A program made the translations under genes and the position numbers. A stretch of DNA of 50,635 nt from CAZTXD01 sp964617995 (GTDB lineage: Bacteria; Actinomycetota; Acidimicrobiia; Spongiisociales; ZC4RG35): assembly GCA_964617995.1 (NCBI GenBank), contig CAZTXD010000006.1:1-50635 (forward strand), in the 5' to 3' direction. Within the stretch, counting starts at the first letter, position 1. Each line of letters starts with the position of its first letter. The notes beneath the pieces are model-generated. The model was given only the letters and a program-made list of their open reading frames with translations, did not search any database and was not told the DNA's origin. Shown one piece after another: positions 1-8,216 of this stretch.

Positions 1-56
1 CCCGTTTTCGCGCATCGAATGCGCGCTATGGCGCGCATTCGATGCGCGAAAACGGG
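1..56. repeat. Long perfect palindrome, copy 1
   Basis: Two perfectly complementary 26-base arms (1-26 and 31-56) enclose the loop TATG. The arms carry the core GTTTTCGCGCATC. A second member lies at 8615-8672, and the two differ by a compensated base pair (G17/C40 here, A8632/T8655 there), so the paired structure has been kept. It sits just upstream of the aminotransferase gene. It may be a dispersed REP-like element or a terminator of a gene left of the window; the window edge hides what lies upstream. Confidence 0.9.
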
Positions 57-83
57 TCGCGGGAGGGGCGCTAACGTCCGGCC

Positions 84-998
84 ATGCCCGCCGGAACCCA
101 TGCCGCCGTCCACGACGACCGCAATGCCACCGTCGAGATATACATCAACGGCGCGTTCTTCCCCCGTGACGAGGCGCAGGTGTCCGTCTTCGACAGCGCC
201 TTTCTCGTCGGCGACGGCATCTGGGAAGGCATACGGCTGCATCGGGGTCGTTTCGCCTTCCTCGACCGCCACATGGACCGCCTCTTCCAGGCTTCGGCGG
301 CCACCCGGATCGACATCGGGATGACCCGTGACGAGTTGATCCAGGCTCTTTACGAGACCGTCACCCGCAACGAAATGACCGACGATGTCCACGTTCGCCT
401 CATGGTCAGCCGGGGTCTGAAGTCGACACCGTCCCAGCATCCGACCAACCTCGTGTCACCTGCCACCGTCGTGATCATCGCCGAGCACAAGCGGGCCGAC
501 CCCGAGATCACCAGTCGCGGGATCAGCCTCTTCACGGCCACTGTTCGTCGCCCTCCTCCTGACACCCTCGACCAGCGCCTGAACTCCCATTCCAAGCTGC
601 ACGAGGTGATCGCGCTCATCCAGGCCACCGAAGCCGGCGCCGACGAGGCGTTGATGCTCGACCCGACCGGGGCCGTCGCCACCTGCAACGCCACCAACTT
701 CTTCATGGTCACCAACGGCGAACTGTGGACGTCCACCGGTCACTACAACCTCCACGGAATAACCAGGGCCGTCGTCCTCGACGAGGCTCACCGGGCGAGC
801 ATCCCCACCCACGAAGCATCGTTCTCGCTCACCGACGTCTACGCCGCCGACGAGGCTTTCGTCACCGGCACCTTCGGCGGGTTGACCGCGGTGCGCTCGG
901 TCGATGGACGCCCCATCGGGAACGGCACCGAAGGGCCGGTCACCAGCCACCTCCGTCGCCTCTACCACGAGGCCGTAGAGCGGTCGGTGTCGTCATGA
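84..998 (+). CDS. Class IV PLP aminotransferase (BCAT-like)
   Basis: This 304-residue protein is a fold-type IV pyridoxal-phosphate aminotransferase related to branched-chain and D-amino-acid aminotransferases. The N-terminal block VSVFDSAFLVGDGIWEG (about 33-49) is typical of the family, and the PLP lysine is K171 in NSHSKLHEV. The segment that normally carries the glutamate contacting the PLP ring nitrogen reads VATCNATNFF, with Thr200 at that position, so catalysis may be altered. ATG 84 is preceded by TAACGT at 72-77, six bases upstream, suggesting a leaderless message. Its stop overlaps the start of the next gene by four bases. The closest architecture I know is the C-terminal half of plant BCAT-like proteins, whose N-terminal half resembles the next gene. 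The substrate cannot be told from sequence. Confidence 0.9.
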   Translation: MPAGTHAAVHDDRNATVEIYINGAFFPRDEAQVSVFDSAFLVGDGIWEGIRLHRGRFAFLDRHMDRLFQASAATRIDIGMTRDELIQALYETVTRNEMTDDVHVRLMVSRGLKSTPSQHPTNLVSPATVVIIAEHKRADPEITSRGISLFTATVRRPPPDTLDQRLNSHSKLHEVIALIQATEAGADEALMLDPTGAVATCNATNFFMVTNGELWTSTGHYNLHGITRAVVLDEAHRASIPTHEASFSLTDVYAADEAFVTGTFGGLTAVRSVDGRPIGNGTEGPVTSHLRRLYHEAVERSVSS

Positions 999-1717
999 CC
1001 GTGACGAGAATCTCACTGTGGTCGGGGCCACGCAACGTCTCCACCGCGCTCATGTACTCGTTTCGACAGCGCTCCGACACGACGGTCCTCGACGAACCGC
1101 TGTACGCCCACTATCTCACCCGCAGCGGAGTGGACCACCCGGGCCGCGAGGAGGTCCTGGCCGACCAGGATCATGACGGCGAGAAAGTCGTCCGGGACGT
1201 TATTCTCGGACCGGTGCCGACGCCGGTGCTATTCATCAAGAACATGGCACACCACCTGGAGGGCATCGACTGGTCGTTCCTGGCCGGTATCCACAACGTC
1301 GTGCTCACGAGAGACCCACGGGAGATGCTGCCGTCGCTCGTGATGCAGGTGCCGAAGCCGACTCTCGACGGAACGGGCCTGCCGACGCAGGTGCGGCTTC
1401 TAGACCGGATCCTCCACGAAGGAGACGACCCTCTAGTGCTCGACTCCCGTTTGCTGCTGACCGATCCCCGGTCGGTCCTGACGCAGCTATGCGAGAGGGT
1501 CGGGATCCCGTTCCAAACGGCGATGCTGTCGTGGCCGCCGGGCCCCGTCCCCGAGGATGGGGTCTGGGCGCAGCATTGGTACGACAACGTGCATCGATCC
1601 ACTGGCTTCTCCCCCTATCGGGCCAAGACCGAACCGGTTCCCGAAGTTCTGCAGCCGCTGCTTGCGCAGGCGTCCGCGCTGTATGAACGTTTGTCGGCGT
1701 ATGCCATCCAGCCCTGA
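995..1717 (+). CDS. Sulfotransferase-like P-loop protein
   Basis: This 240-residue protein starts at ATG 995 inside the stop of the aminotransferase gene (ATGA overlap). The N-terminus ISLWSGPRNVSTALMYSF is a sulfotransferase-type phosphate-binding loop (SGPRNxST), and LTRDPREMLPSL resembles the second, 3'-phosphate-binding motif. The block GPVPEDGVWAQHWYDNVH strongly resembles the N-terminal domain of Arabidopsis BCAT-like proteins (At3g05190/At5g27410, from memory), in which this domain is fused ahead of a class IV aminotransferase. The coupling suggests the two products act together, but the donor (PAPS or something else) and acceptor are unknown. Another frame runs open from 725, but only the part from 995 matches the family. 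Confidence 0.85.
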   Translation: MTVTRISLWSGPRNVSTALMYSFRQRSDTTVLDEPLYAHYLTRSGVDHPGREEVLADQDHDGEKVVRDVILGPVPTPVLFIKNMAHHLEGIDWSFLAGIHNVVLTRDPREMLPSLVMQVPKPTLDGTGLPTQVRLLDRILHEGDDPLVLDSRLLLTDPRSVLTQLCERVGIPFQTAMLSWPPGPVPEDGVWAQHWYDNVHRSTGFSPYRAKTEPVPEVLQPLLAQASALYERLSAYAIQP

Positions 1718-1760
1718 CGTCGCTCTACCGGGGCTGGTCGTCGCAGGCGCCGGCTGGCCG

Positions 1761-2294
1761 CTACCGCTGCCGATCGACACTGCCCCCTCCCCTGTCCGGG
1801 TACTGCCGGGTCAGAGCCGTCACTGCCAGCCCAACCACACCGGCAGCCGCCAGCGCCCACACGTGGGCGCTCTCGCCGGGACCCACCAGCCCGCTCCCTT
1901 GCGCCGCGGCCACGAGCAAGGCCGCTACCGAGGCGAGGGCGACTGCCTTGACGGCCGCCGGCAACGCTCTCAGAGGAATCATCCTCGCCTCCAGCGACAA
2001 CGCCGCCAGTTCGACGACGAGTACCAGGAGGAAGGCCGTCACGGGCAACGCCGGAGATGGATCTCCAGCCAGGCCGTGGATCCCGGCCCGGACGACGAGG
2101 AGGGCGGCGGCTCCCGCCACCCAGCCGGTCAAGCCGGCGACGACCCCCACCACCACACCAAGGACTGCCAGCCAACCCGAGATCGCAGATAGCGGCTGCC
2201 ATGGCCCGGCGGGCGTCTGTGCGGCGAGGGCGACCGCCGCGCCGGCAGCCCCTAGAGCGGTCAGACGCGCGCTCTGCGTCGACGACGTCGCCAC
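1761..2294 (-). CDS. Small multi-pass membrane protein
   Basis: A 177-residue protein with about five hydrophobic Ala/Val/Leu-rich segments and short polar loops. No family is recognised. It is the last gene of the minus-strand MoxR/DUF58/DUF4129 cluster and its start lies 34 bases inside the end of the DUF58 gene, so it is probably co-translated with it. Its stop (TAG on the minus strand, 1761-1763) faces the stop of the sulfotransferase-like gene 43 bases away. It may be a membrane partner of the cluster; that is inferred from position only. Confidence 0.7.
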   Translation of the reverse strand: MATSSTQSARLTALGAAGAAVALAAQTPAGPWQPLSAISGWLAVLGVVVGVVAGLTGWVAGAAALLVVRAGIHGLAGDPSPALPVTAFLLVLVVELAALSLEARMIPLRALPAAVKAVALASVAALLVAAAQGSGLVGPGESAHVWALAAAGVVGLAVTALTRQYPDRGGGSVDRQR

Positions 2295-3547
2295 ACGTCC
2301 ACCTCCTCCATCAGCTCACTCACCGAACGCCCGGATCTCCACTCGACGACGGCGGTGCCCGTGGCCCGTATGTCATCTATGGTCCGCCTTCGCTCCATCA
2401 TCCATATCCTCCGGGCCAGGTCGTAGACCCGATTCCCCTTCGGCTCCAGCCAGGCAGAGGCATCGACGGCCAGAACGGCCACGTCCATTCCGGCCCGGCT
2501 CAAACGGTGGATCCTCCCGACGACTCCTTCATCCAGCAGGGGACTGACGAAGACGACCATCGACGGGGCCTTGACGGAGCGATCGAGAATCCGGTCGACC
2601 GCCATCCACACCGGAGGCCTGGCAGCGGCCACGTCCAGGAGGACGGCCAGGAGCCGATGCTCATGAACACGTCCCGAGGCGAGGCCGAACCAACCCACCT
2701 GTCCCCCGAGACTGACCAATCCGAGCCGGTGGCGGGCGGAGCCATAACCCTCCACCATCGTGGCGGCGATCTCGGCGACTGTGCGTACCGCTCCCTCCAG
2801 TGTGGATCCCGGCGGTGCCACGGCATCGACGACCAGCACCAGGTCACCGTTGCGATCCGCATGACGATCCGTCACCCACACGTCTTCACTGCGAGCCGTC
2901 GCCCTCCAGTTGATCATTCGCCGGGAGTCCCCCGGCGCCCATCTCCTCAGCTCCGCCAACTCGACTCCGGGACCACGGTCGGTCGACATGACATCGCCGG
3001 CGTGCATGTTCGTGCGAAGTGGCTCGATCAACCGTCGCGTCTTCTCCAGCTCCGGCAGGACCACGAGCCTCTGCGAGGGACCGTCGTGGCTCCGTCGGAA
3101 CCCCATCCGCAGCGGACCCGCCACCGTGGCCGCGGCCGGTCCCAGGTCGAATGTTCCCCACTGGCGCGGTCGTAAGACCACCTCCGCCTCCCCCTCCCCG
3201 GCGTGGAGGGTCACCTCGAGGCCGTCGACGTCGACCACGCGCCCACCGGCGACCTCGACGACGTCGACGTCGGGCGGGATCCCGAGGCGAACATGGGCGA
3301 CGGCGGCTCTGGCTCTCACGGCGACCTGGAGGGAAACGGTCCCGCCCTGGAGGATGCGATCGTCGCCGAGGCGGAGTTCCAGCTCAGGGGAGTCACCCGG
3401 ATCCGCCAGGAGACCGACGACCAGCAGGACCGCCGGAGGCAGCGCCACCAACACCGGAGCCGGATCACCCAACGCGAGGGCGGCGAAGGGCGCCACCACG
3501 ACTGCCACCGCATATATCCATGCTCGGGCGGACACCGGTCTCGTCAC
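2261..3547 (-). CDS. DUF58 domain protein
   Basis: A 428-residue protein with two N-terminal membrane helices (about 9-27 and 31-47), a beta-rich extracytoplasmic-type region, and a DUF58 core marked by ELRRWAPGDSRRMINWRATA around residue 200. DUF58 proteins have a von Willebrand A-like fold and are almost always paired with MoxR AAA ATPases, as here: the start overlaps the MoxR stop by four bases. The C-terminus is a run of arginines. In other bacteria such pairs help assemble or activate protein complexes at the membrane; the client here is unknown. Confidence 0.9.
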   Translation of the reverse strand: MTRPVSARAWIYAVAVVVAPFAALALGDPAPVLVALPPAVLLVVGLLADPGDSPELELRLGDDRILQGGTVSLQVAVRARAAVAHVRLGIPPDVDVVEVAGGRVVDVDGLEVTLHAGEGEAEVVLRPRQWGTFDLGPAAATVAGPLRMGFRRSHDGPSQRLVVLPELEKTRRLIEPLRTNMHAGDVMSTDRGPGVELAELRRWAPGDSRRMINWRATARSEDVWVTDRHADRNGDLVLVVDAVAPPGSTLEGAVRTVAEIAATMVEGYGSARHRLGLVSLGGQVGWFGLASGRVHEHRLLAVLLDVAAARPPVWMAVDRILDRSVKAPSMVVFVSPLLDEGVVGRIHRLSRAGMDVAVLAVDASAWLEPKGNRVYDLARRIWMMERRRTIDDIRATGTAVVEWRSGRSVSELMEEVDVWRRRRRRARV

Positions 3548-4506
3548 CGGGTCTCCGGCGCCACCGACGGCACCGGGACCCCGGACAGACAGCCCTCGAC
3601 GATGACCCGCTCGTCGACCCCGGCCGCCCAGGCCTCGGGATGGAGAACGAGACGATGGGCCAGCGCCGGTACGGCCACCGACTGGATGTCGTCCGGCACG
3701 AGAAAGTCACGACCGGCGAGGGCCGCCACCGCCCGCGCCAAACGCATGAGGGCGAGCGTACCCCGCGGGCTTACCCCCACCCGCACCCGGTGATGGGACC
3801 GGGTCGCTTCGACGAGAGCGACGACGTACCGTCCCACCGCCGGTGAGACGTGGACGCTCTCCACCGCTGATTGCATCCGGATGAACGACTCCCGGTCCGT
3901 CACCGGGGCGATCTCGACGTGCTCGGTCCCCCGCTCGGCCCGGGCCCTGAGGATCTCCCATTCGTCCTCGGGGGTGGGGTAGCCGAGGTCGATCCTGGCC
4001 AGGAAGCGATCCATCTGCGCTTCCGGCAGGGGATAGGTCCCCTCGTACTCGATCGGATTCTGGGTGGCCACGACCAGGAACGGCGGGTCGAGGGCGTGGG
4101 TACGCCCGTCGACGGTGACCTGGCGCTCCTGCATCGCCTCGAGGAGAGCGGCCTGGGTCTTGGCAGGTGCACGGTTGATCTCATCGGCCAGAAGCAGATG
4201 GGCGAATACCGGCCCGGCGTGGAAGGACGGCCGCCGGGTGTCGGGGTCCAACACGGTGGACCCGGTGATGTCCATGGGCATCAGATCCGGGGTGAACTGG
4301 ATCCGGGCGTGCCCGAGTCCGGTGGCGGCACCCATGGCCCGCACCATGAGGGTCTTGCCGACGCCGGGCAGGTCCTCGACCAGCACATGCCCGTCGGCGA
4401 GTGCCGCCGCCAGCACCAGCGTGACCGCATGACGTTTTCCCACCACGGCTTCCTCGATCCTGTCGAGGATCGCCGCCCCCGTCTCGGCCACCTTCTCGAG
4501 GGTCAT
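3544..4506 (-). CDS. MoxR-family AAA ATPase
   Basis: A 320-residue AAA+ ATPase of the MoxR class. Walker A is PGVGKT (47-52), Walker B is LLLADEIN (about 104-111) and sensor 1 is Asn150 in VVATQNPIEYEGTYPLPEAQ, a signature of MoxR proteins. The C-terminal lid follows. Length is normal for the family. It overlaps both neighbours by four bases (a small membrane protein upstream, DUF58 downstream), so the genes form one transcription unit. MoxR proteins act as chaperone-like ATPases together with VWA/DUF58 proteins. Confidence 0.96.
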   Translation of the reverse strand: MTLEKVAETGAAILDRIEEAVVGKRHAVTLVLAAALADGHVLVEDLPGVGKTLMVRAMGAATGLGHARIQFTPDLMPMDITGSTVLDPDTRRPSFHAGPVFAHLLLADEINRAPAKTQAALLEAMQERQVTVDGRTHALDPPFLVVATQNPIEYEGTYPLPEAQMDRFLARIDLGYPTPEDEWEILRARAERGTEHVEIAPVTDRESFIRMQSAVESVHVSPAVGRYVVALVEATRSHHRVRVGVSPRGTLALMRLARAVAALAGRDFLVPDDIQSVAVPALAHRLVLHPEAWAAGVDERVIVEGCLSGVPVPSVAPETR

Positions 4507-4952
4507 AGCCGCTCGATCCGCTCCACGACCACCTCCAGATCGTCGTGCGTGGTCGGGCCGTTCTCCAACGTCAACACCTCCCAGGCGCCATCTCCCAACA
4601 GTCGGCGGCCGTCAGCCTCCCGGTCACCTCTCAACGCCACCCGGTGATGGAAGAGGCGCAGCAGTCGCCTTCTCACCCGTCGGTCGCCGCCCAGGCGCGG
4701 ATCGCACGACCCGGCCACTTCCAGCTCCAGAGGTGCCAGCACCCGGGCCGGCGCCACCCTGACCCCGGTTTCTCTTCCGATCAGGTTGGGTGACGGCCGG
4801 GGCCGCGAGGGAAGACGCCAGAGGACGGCCGACAGTCCGCCGAGGACGAGCAGCTCCCAGGCCACGAGGGGAGTCCCGGGGAGCCCGATGACAACGGCAG
4901 CGACACCCACGATGACCGCCACCACCAGCGCACGGGCGAAGAGCAACTTCAT
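4503..4952 (-). CDS. Small membrane-anchored protein in MoxR cluster
   Basis: A 149-residue protein with two N-terminal membrane helices (about 7-25 and 30-45) and a basic soluble C-terminal region. I recognise no family. It overlaps the DUF4129 gene upstream and the moxR gene downstream by four bases each, so translation is coupled. Hypothetical proteins of this type are common between DUF4129 and MoxR genes in actinomycetes, and it probably belongs to the same membrane assembly. Confidence 0.75.
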   Translation of the reverse strand: MKLLFARALVVAVIVGVAAVVIGLPGTPLVAWELLVLGGLSAVLWRLPSRPRPSPNLIGRETGVRVAPARVLAPLELEVAGSCDPRLGGDRRVRRRLLRLFHHRVALRGDREADGRRLLGDGAWEVLTLENGPTTHDDLEVVVERIERL

Positions 4953-5830
4953 CCTCCTGCCACTACCCGGCCGGCGCGTTCGGCCTCCTCGGCCGACTCG
5001 CTGTCGACCTCGTGGGGAGAGAACCGGGCGAGATCGTAGAGCTCGCCGAGCTTCTTCGCCGGGCCGCCTCCCAGCCGACGCAGATGACCTGTCACGGTCT
5101 CCCCGTAACCCCGTCCTATCCCCCGGACCCGGGCGGCACGCTCCACCTCGGAGTAGGCGGCGAAAACCCGGGACCTCGAATCGACGGCTGGCGTCGACGG
5201 CGGAGAAGGACGTGTCCTCTCTGCGGTCTCCCCGGGGACGATCTCGGGCTGTGGCTCGGGCTCGCCGGAAGGTCGACGAATCAGCAGGGCCAGAAGAGCC
5301 CCTCCCACCAGAGCCAGGGTCCCGCCCGTCAACCAGGGATCGGCCAGCAGCGTCTCGACCGGCGATGAGGTTCCCTCCGTTTCCTCGAGGGAATGGGGCT
5401 GCCGCGGAAGAGAATCGTCGGTGATCTCGCCGCCTTCGAGGACCTCCGGAAGCGGATCCTCTTCCTCGGTCCTGGGCATCACGGGGTTGACGAAGGAGGG
5501 CTCCCGAAGCGAAGAGCCGAGAATGAGGGCGCCCCCTATCACCAGGATCATGAGCAGTGTCAGCGCCGGTGACCCTCGTCGTCGTAGGCCCGCTCCCTTC
5601 CGGGCATCGTCGCGGCTGAGGAGCCAGCGGTAGAGCGCCGAGGCGAGGACCCCCAGGTAGACGAGACGGAGGATGCCCCCGAGGGTGACACCGGAGCCGG
5701 AACTCCCCGAGCTTCGCCCGGCCGTCCCCTGTGTGCCGACGGGCAGCGACCCGCTGCCGTTGGCGACCACGAGGAGCAGAACCACCACCGCGGTTGCCGC
5801 CACGGTCCCCATGATCCAGCGCCGGGACAT
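4949..5830 (-). CDS. DUF4129 domain membrane protein
   Basis: A 293-residue protein with a signal-anchor-like N-terminus, membrane segments near 50-68, 88-105 and 168-185, and a C-terminal cytoplasmic DUF4129-type helical region (AAYSEVERAARVRG onward to the end). DUF4129 proteins commonly accompany MoxR and DUF58 genes and some resemble transglutaminase-linked membrane proteins. Upstream of ATG 5830 the minus strand has TAGGGT followed by six bases, so the cluster may have its own leaderless promoter although the HAD gene ends only nine bases before it. The catalytic role is unknown. Confidence 0.82.
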   Translation of the reverse strand: MSRRWIMGTVAATAVVVLLLVVANGSGSLPVGTQGTAGRSSGSSGSGVTLGGILRLVYLGVLASALYRWLLSRDDARKGAGLRRRGSPALTLLMILVIGGALILGSSLREPSFVNPVMPRTEEEDPLPEVLEGGEITDDSLPRQPHSLEETEGTSSPVETLLADPWLTGGTLALVGGALLALLIRRPSGEPEPQPEIVPGETAERTRPSPPSTPAVDSRSRVFAAYSEVERAARVRGIGRGYGETVTGHLRRLGGGPAKKLGELYDLARFSPHEVDSESAEEAERAGRVVAGG

Positions 5831-5839
5831 TGTTTCACC

Positions 5840-6517
5840 CTACCGGTCGGTAGGGCCGAAGCCGGTCCCGGAGGCGCTGGAGATGGCCATCTCGACCGCC
5901 TCCGTCAGGGTCGCCGTGACAGGTACCCCGACCGCCTCCAGATCGTGGCGGTGATGCGACCCGCCGTCGTAGAGCAAGGCCGCCGCTCCGACGGCCGCGG
6001 CGGCAGCCGCGTCATCGGGCGTGTCCCCGATCATCACCACCTCGTCGCCTTCGAGACCGAGAGCGACGAGATGTTCCCCCAGGTTGGCGGCCTTGACACC
6101 TCCCCGGTCGTCCATCGTGCCCTGCACATGTGAGAAGAAGTCGGTCAGACGATGCCTTCTCACCATCGGCACTAGATGGTCGTGCGGGGCCATCGAGAGC
6201 AACGACTGATCGACGCCGGCACGGCTCGCCCGTCGTAGGGCCTGTCGGGCATCGGGAACCAGAGCTGCCTCCTCGGCCCGGGCGAGGTAGGTCTGGAAGT
6301 AGAGCTCGTTGATCCTGGTCCAGTCGTCATCGGCCATCGAGCCCCCCAGGAGCCGCTCGTAGAAGAACCGGACCGGCCGTGTGTAGAGACTCCGATAGCG
6401 GTCACCGTCTATGGGCGGGACCCCGAATGCGGCCAACCCGGCGTTCACGCCCTCCAGAACGATTTCGAGGTCGTCCAACAGGGTGCCGTTCCAGTCCCAT
6501 ACGAGGTGACGCCGCAT
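5840..6517 (-). CDS. HAD-family phosphatase-like hydrolase
   Basis: A 225-residue protein of the HAD superfamily, phosphoglycolate-phosphatase-like. Motif I is DWNGTLLDD (nucleophile D8), with Asn10 where most HAD phosphatases have the general acid Asp; this DWNGT form occurs in a known subgroup. Motif II is the Ser in LLSMAP, motif III the Lys in GGVKAAN, motif IV GDTPDD. The helical cap lies between motifs I and II. It starts two bases after the stop of the glycosyltransferase gene, so it is probably in the same operon. The substrate is unknown. Confidence 0.88.
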   Translation of the reverse strand: MRRHLVWDWNGTLLDDLEIVLEGVNAGLAAFGVPPIDGDRYRSLYTRPVRFFYERLLGGSMADDDWTRINELYFQTYLARAEEAALVPDARQALRRASRAGVDQSLLSMAPHDHLVPMVRRHRLTDFFSHVQGTMDDRGGVKAANLGEHLVALGLEGDEVVMIGDTPDDAAAAAAVGAAALLYDGGSHHRHDLEAVGVPVTATLTEAVEMAISSASGTGFGPTDR

Positions 6518-6519
6518 GG

Positions 6520-7626
6520 TCAGCCGAAGGCCGATGTCAAGTGGGCGAGGGCTTCTGCGTAACGAGGTGCCATTGTTTCCCAGCCGTATCGAGAGACCGA
6601 CTCGGCCAGGAGCGGAGCGGTCTTCCTGGCCGGTTCGGGGTTCTCGAGGACGCCGGTCAGATGGGCTACGAGGCCACCCTCCGGATACAGGCAGTCGTCG
6701 TGCCAGTCTCGGGGGATGAGCTCGGGATAGGAGAGCCGGTCGGGAAGAACAGGAAAGCAGCCCGCTGCTATCGCCTCCACCACCGCCACACCGAAGAACT
6801 CCTGGCGAGCCGTCGACACCACGACGTCGGCCTCGTTCAGATGCGAGCGATACTCGTCCCGGGGCAGGTGACCCATGTGGACGATTCGGTCCGGGTGGCG
6901 TCGAGCGGCGGCGACGAACTCACCCGGGTTCTGCCGGAAGCTCTCCCCGCACACGACCACCTCGAAGTCGTGGCCGTCTGCCGCCAGGGTGTCGACCGCA
7001 GCGAAGAAGGCCTCCGGGTCCTTGTCGTGCTCCCAACGGTGGTTCCACAGCAGACGGATCCGGGAGCGTCGTCGCTGGTTTCCGGGTCGGGCCCAGGCGA
7101 GATCGACACCGACCTCCAGCACCTCCGAACGGGCAACGATCTCGGGCAGGCGATGCTCATGGGTGTGGTCCGGGAAGTGTCTCAACAGGCGGGGTAGGTG
7201 ATCGAGGAAGACACTCCGGTGATAGTTGGAGTTGAAGAACACCCGGTCGGCCGCCAGCGCCGACAGCCAGTTGGTGACGGCGTAGTGGAGGTCCGGCTCC
7301 ATCTGTGGAGAGTCCGGATAGGTGAACTGGCTCTCGTGGAAGTAGAGAGCGACGGGCGCGTCACCCAGATGAGGCCGGGCGAAGGTGAGGAATGCCGGGA
7401 GATCGATCATGTCGCTGACGACGACCACCGACGGTGGTGCCGACAGGGTGGCGCATTGCTCGGCCATGGTCACTGCGGCACCTCGCATGCGCCACTTCCA
7501 CCAGCGTGGGGGTAGGGTCAGCAACTCGACCTGGAACGGGAGATGCTCTCGCAGGCCCTCGGCCCAGGCCCTGTGCGACCCACCGAAGTACGGCTCGACC
7601 ACCAGCACCGGGCCGGCCAGGGTCAC
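6520..7626 (-). CDS. DUF3524 glycosyltransferase, queuosine mannosyltransferase type
   Basis: A 368-residue glycosyltransferase with an N-terminal DUF3524 domain (VEPYFGGSHRAWAEGL at about 10-25, LPPRWWKWRMRGAA, and YFHESQFTYP) and a C-terminal GT4 Rossmann domain (LLWNHRWEHDKDPEAFF; EFFGVAVVEAIAAGCFPVLP). This is the architecture of animal GTDC1/QTMAN, the enzyme that adds mannose to queuosine in tRNA-Asp. A bacterial member is likely a tRNA or nucleoside glycosyltransferase, but that is inference. It overlaps the recR stop by four bases. No queuosine biosynthesis gene is in the window. Confidence 0.88.
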   Translation of the reverse strand: MTLAGPVLVVEPYFGGSHRAWAEGLREHLPFQVELLTLPPRWWKWRMRGAAVTMAEQCATLSAPPSVVVVSDMIDLPAFLTFARPHLGDAPVALYFHESQFTYPDSPQMEPDLHYAVTNWLSALAADRVFFNSNYHRSVFLDHLPRLLRHFPDHTHEHRLPEIVARSEVLEVGVDLAWARPGNQRRRSRIRLLWNHRWEHDKDPEAFFAAVDTLAADGHDFEVVVCGESFRQNPGEFVAAARRHPDRIVHMGHLPRDEYRSHLNEADVVVSTARQEFFGVAVVEAIAAGCFPVLPDRLSYPELIPRDWHDDCLYPEGGLVAHLTGVLENPEPARKTAPLLAESVSRYGWETMAPRYAEALAHLTSAFG

Positions 7627-8216
7627 AGGTCCATGCGACCGGCCAGGGCTCTCCCCAGGGTCAGCTCATCTGCGTAGTCGAGGTCGCCTCCGACCGGGAG
7701 GCCGGAGGCCAATCTGGTGACCCTCACCCCCAGCGGCTTGAACTCACGGGCCAGGTACATGGCAGTGGCGTCACCTTCCATCGTCGGGTTGGTGGCGGCG
7801 ATGAGCTCGGTGATCTCTTCGTCGGCAATGCGGTCCTTCAACTCGGCGAACCGGAGCTGATCGGGGCCGACTCCGTTGATGGGAGAGATGGCACCGCCCA
7901 GAACGTGGTAGCGGCCCCGAAACTCCTGGGTCCTCTCGACGACCGGGATGTCCTGGGGACGCTCCACCACACACACGACACGGGAGTCGCGTCTCGAGTC
8001 GCTGCATATGGCGCACTCCTCGGAGCCCGTCATGTTGAAGCAGCGGCGGCAAGGGCGAACCTGCTCGCGGAGCTCGACTATCGACTCGGCCAGACGGCGG
8101 GCATCCGCTTCCTCTACGGCCAGCAGATGGAAAGCCAGCCTCTGGGCCGACTTGCGACCTACACCCGGCAGCCGGGAGAGCTCGTCGACGAGGCGCTGGA
8201 CGGGTCCTTCGAACAT
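7623..8216 (-). CDS. recR: Recombination protein RecR
   Basis: A 197-residue RecR, the usual length. It has the helix-hairpin-helix segment LSRLPGVGRKSAQRLAFHL (13-31), a four-cysteine zinc site (C56, C59, C68, C71) and a C-terminal Toprim domain (VVCVVERPQDIPVVE; LIAATNPTMEGDATAMYL). RecR acts with RecO and RecF to load RecA on gapped DNA. Its start shares one base with the ybaB stop, and the order dnaX-ybaB-recR is widely conserved in bacteria. Confidence 0.98.
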   Translation of the reverse strand: MFEGPVQRLVDELSRLPGVGRKSAQRLAFHLLAVEEADARRLAESIVELREQVRPCRRCFNMTGSEECAICSDSRRDSRVVCVVERPQDIPVVERTQEFRGRYHVLGGAISPINGVGPDQLRFAELKDRIADEEITELIAATNPTMEGDATAMYLAREFKPLGVRVTRLASGLPVGGDLDYADELTLGRALAGRMDL

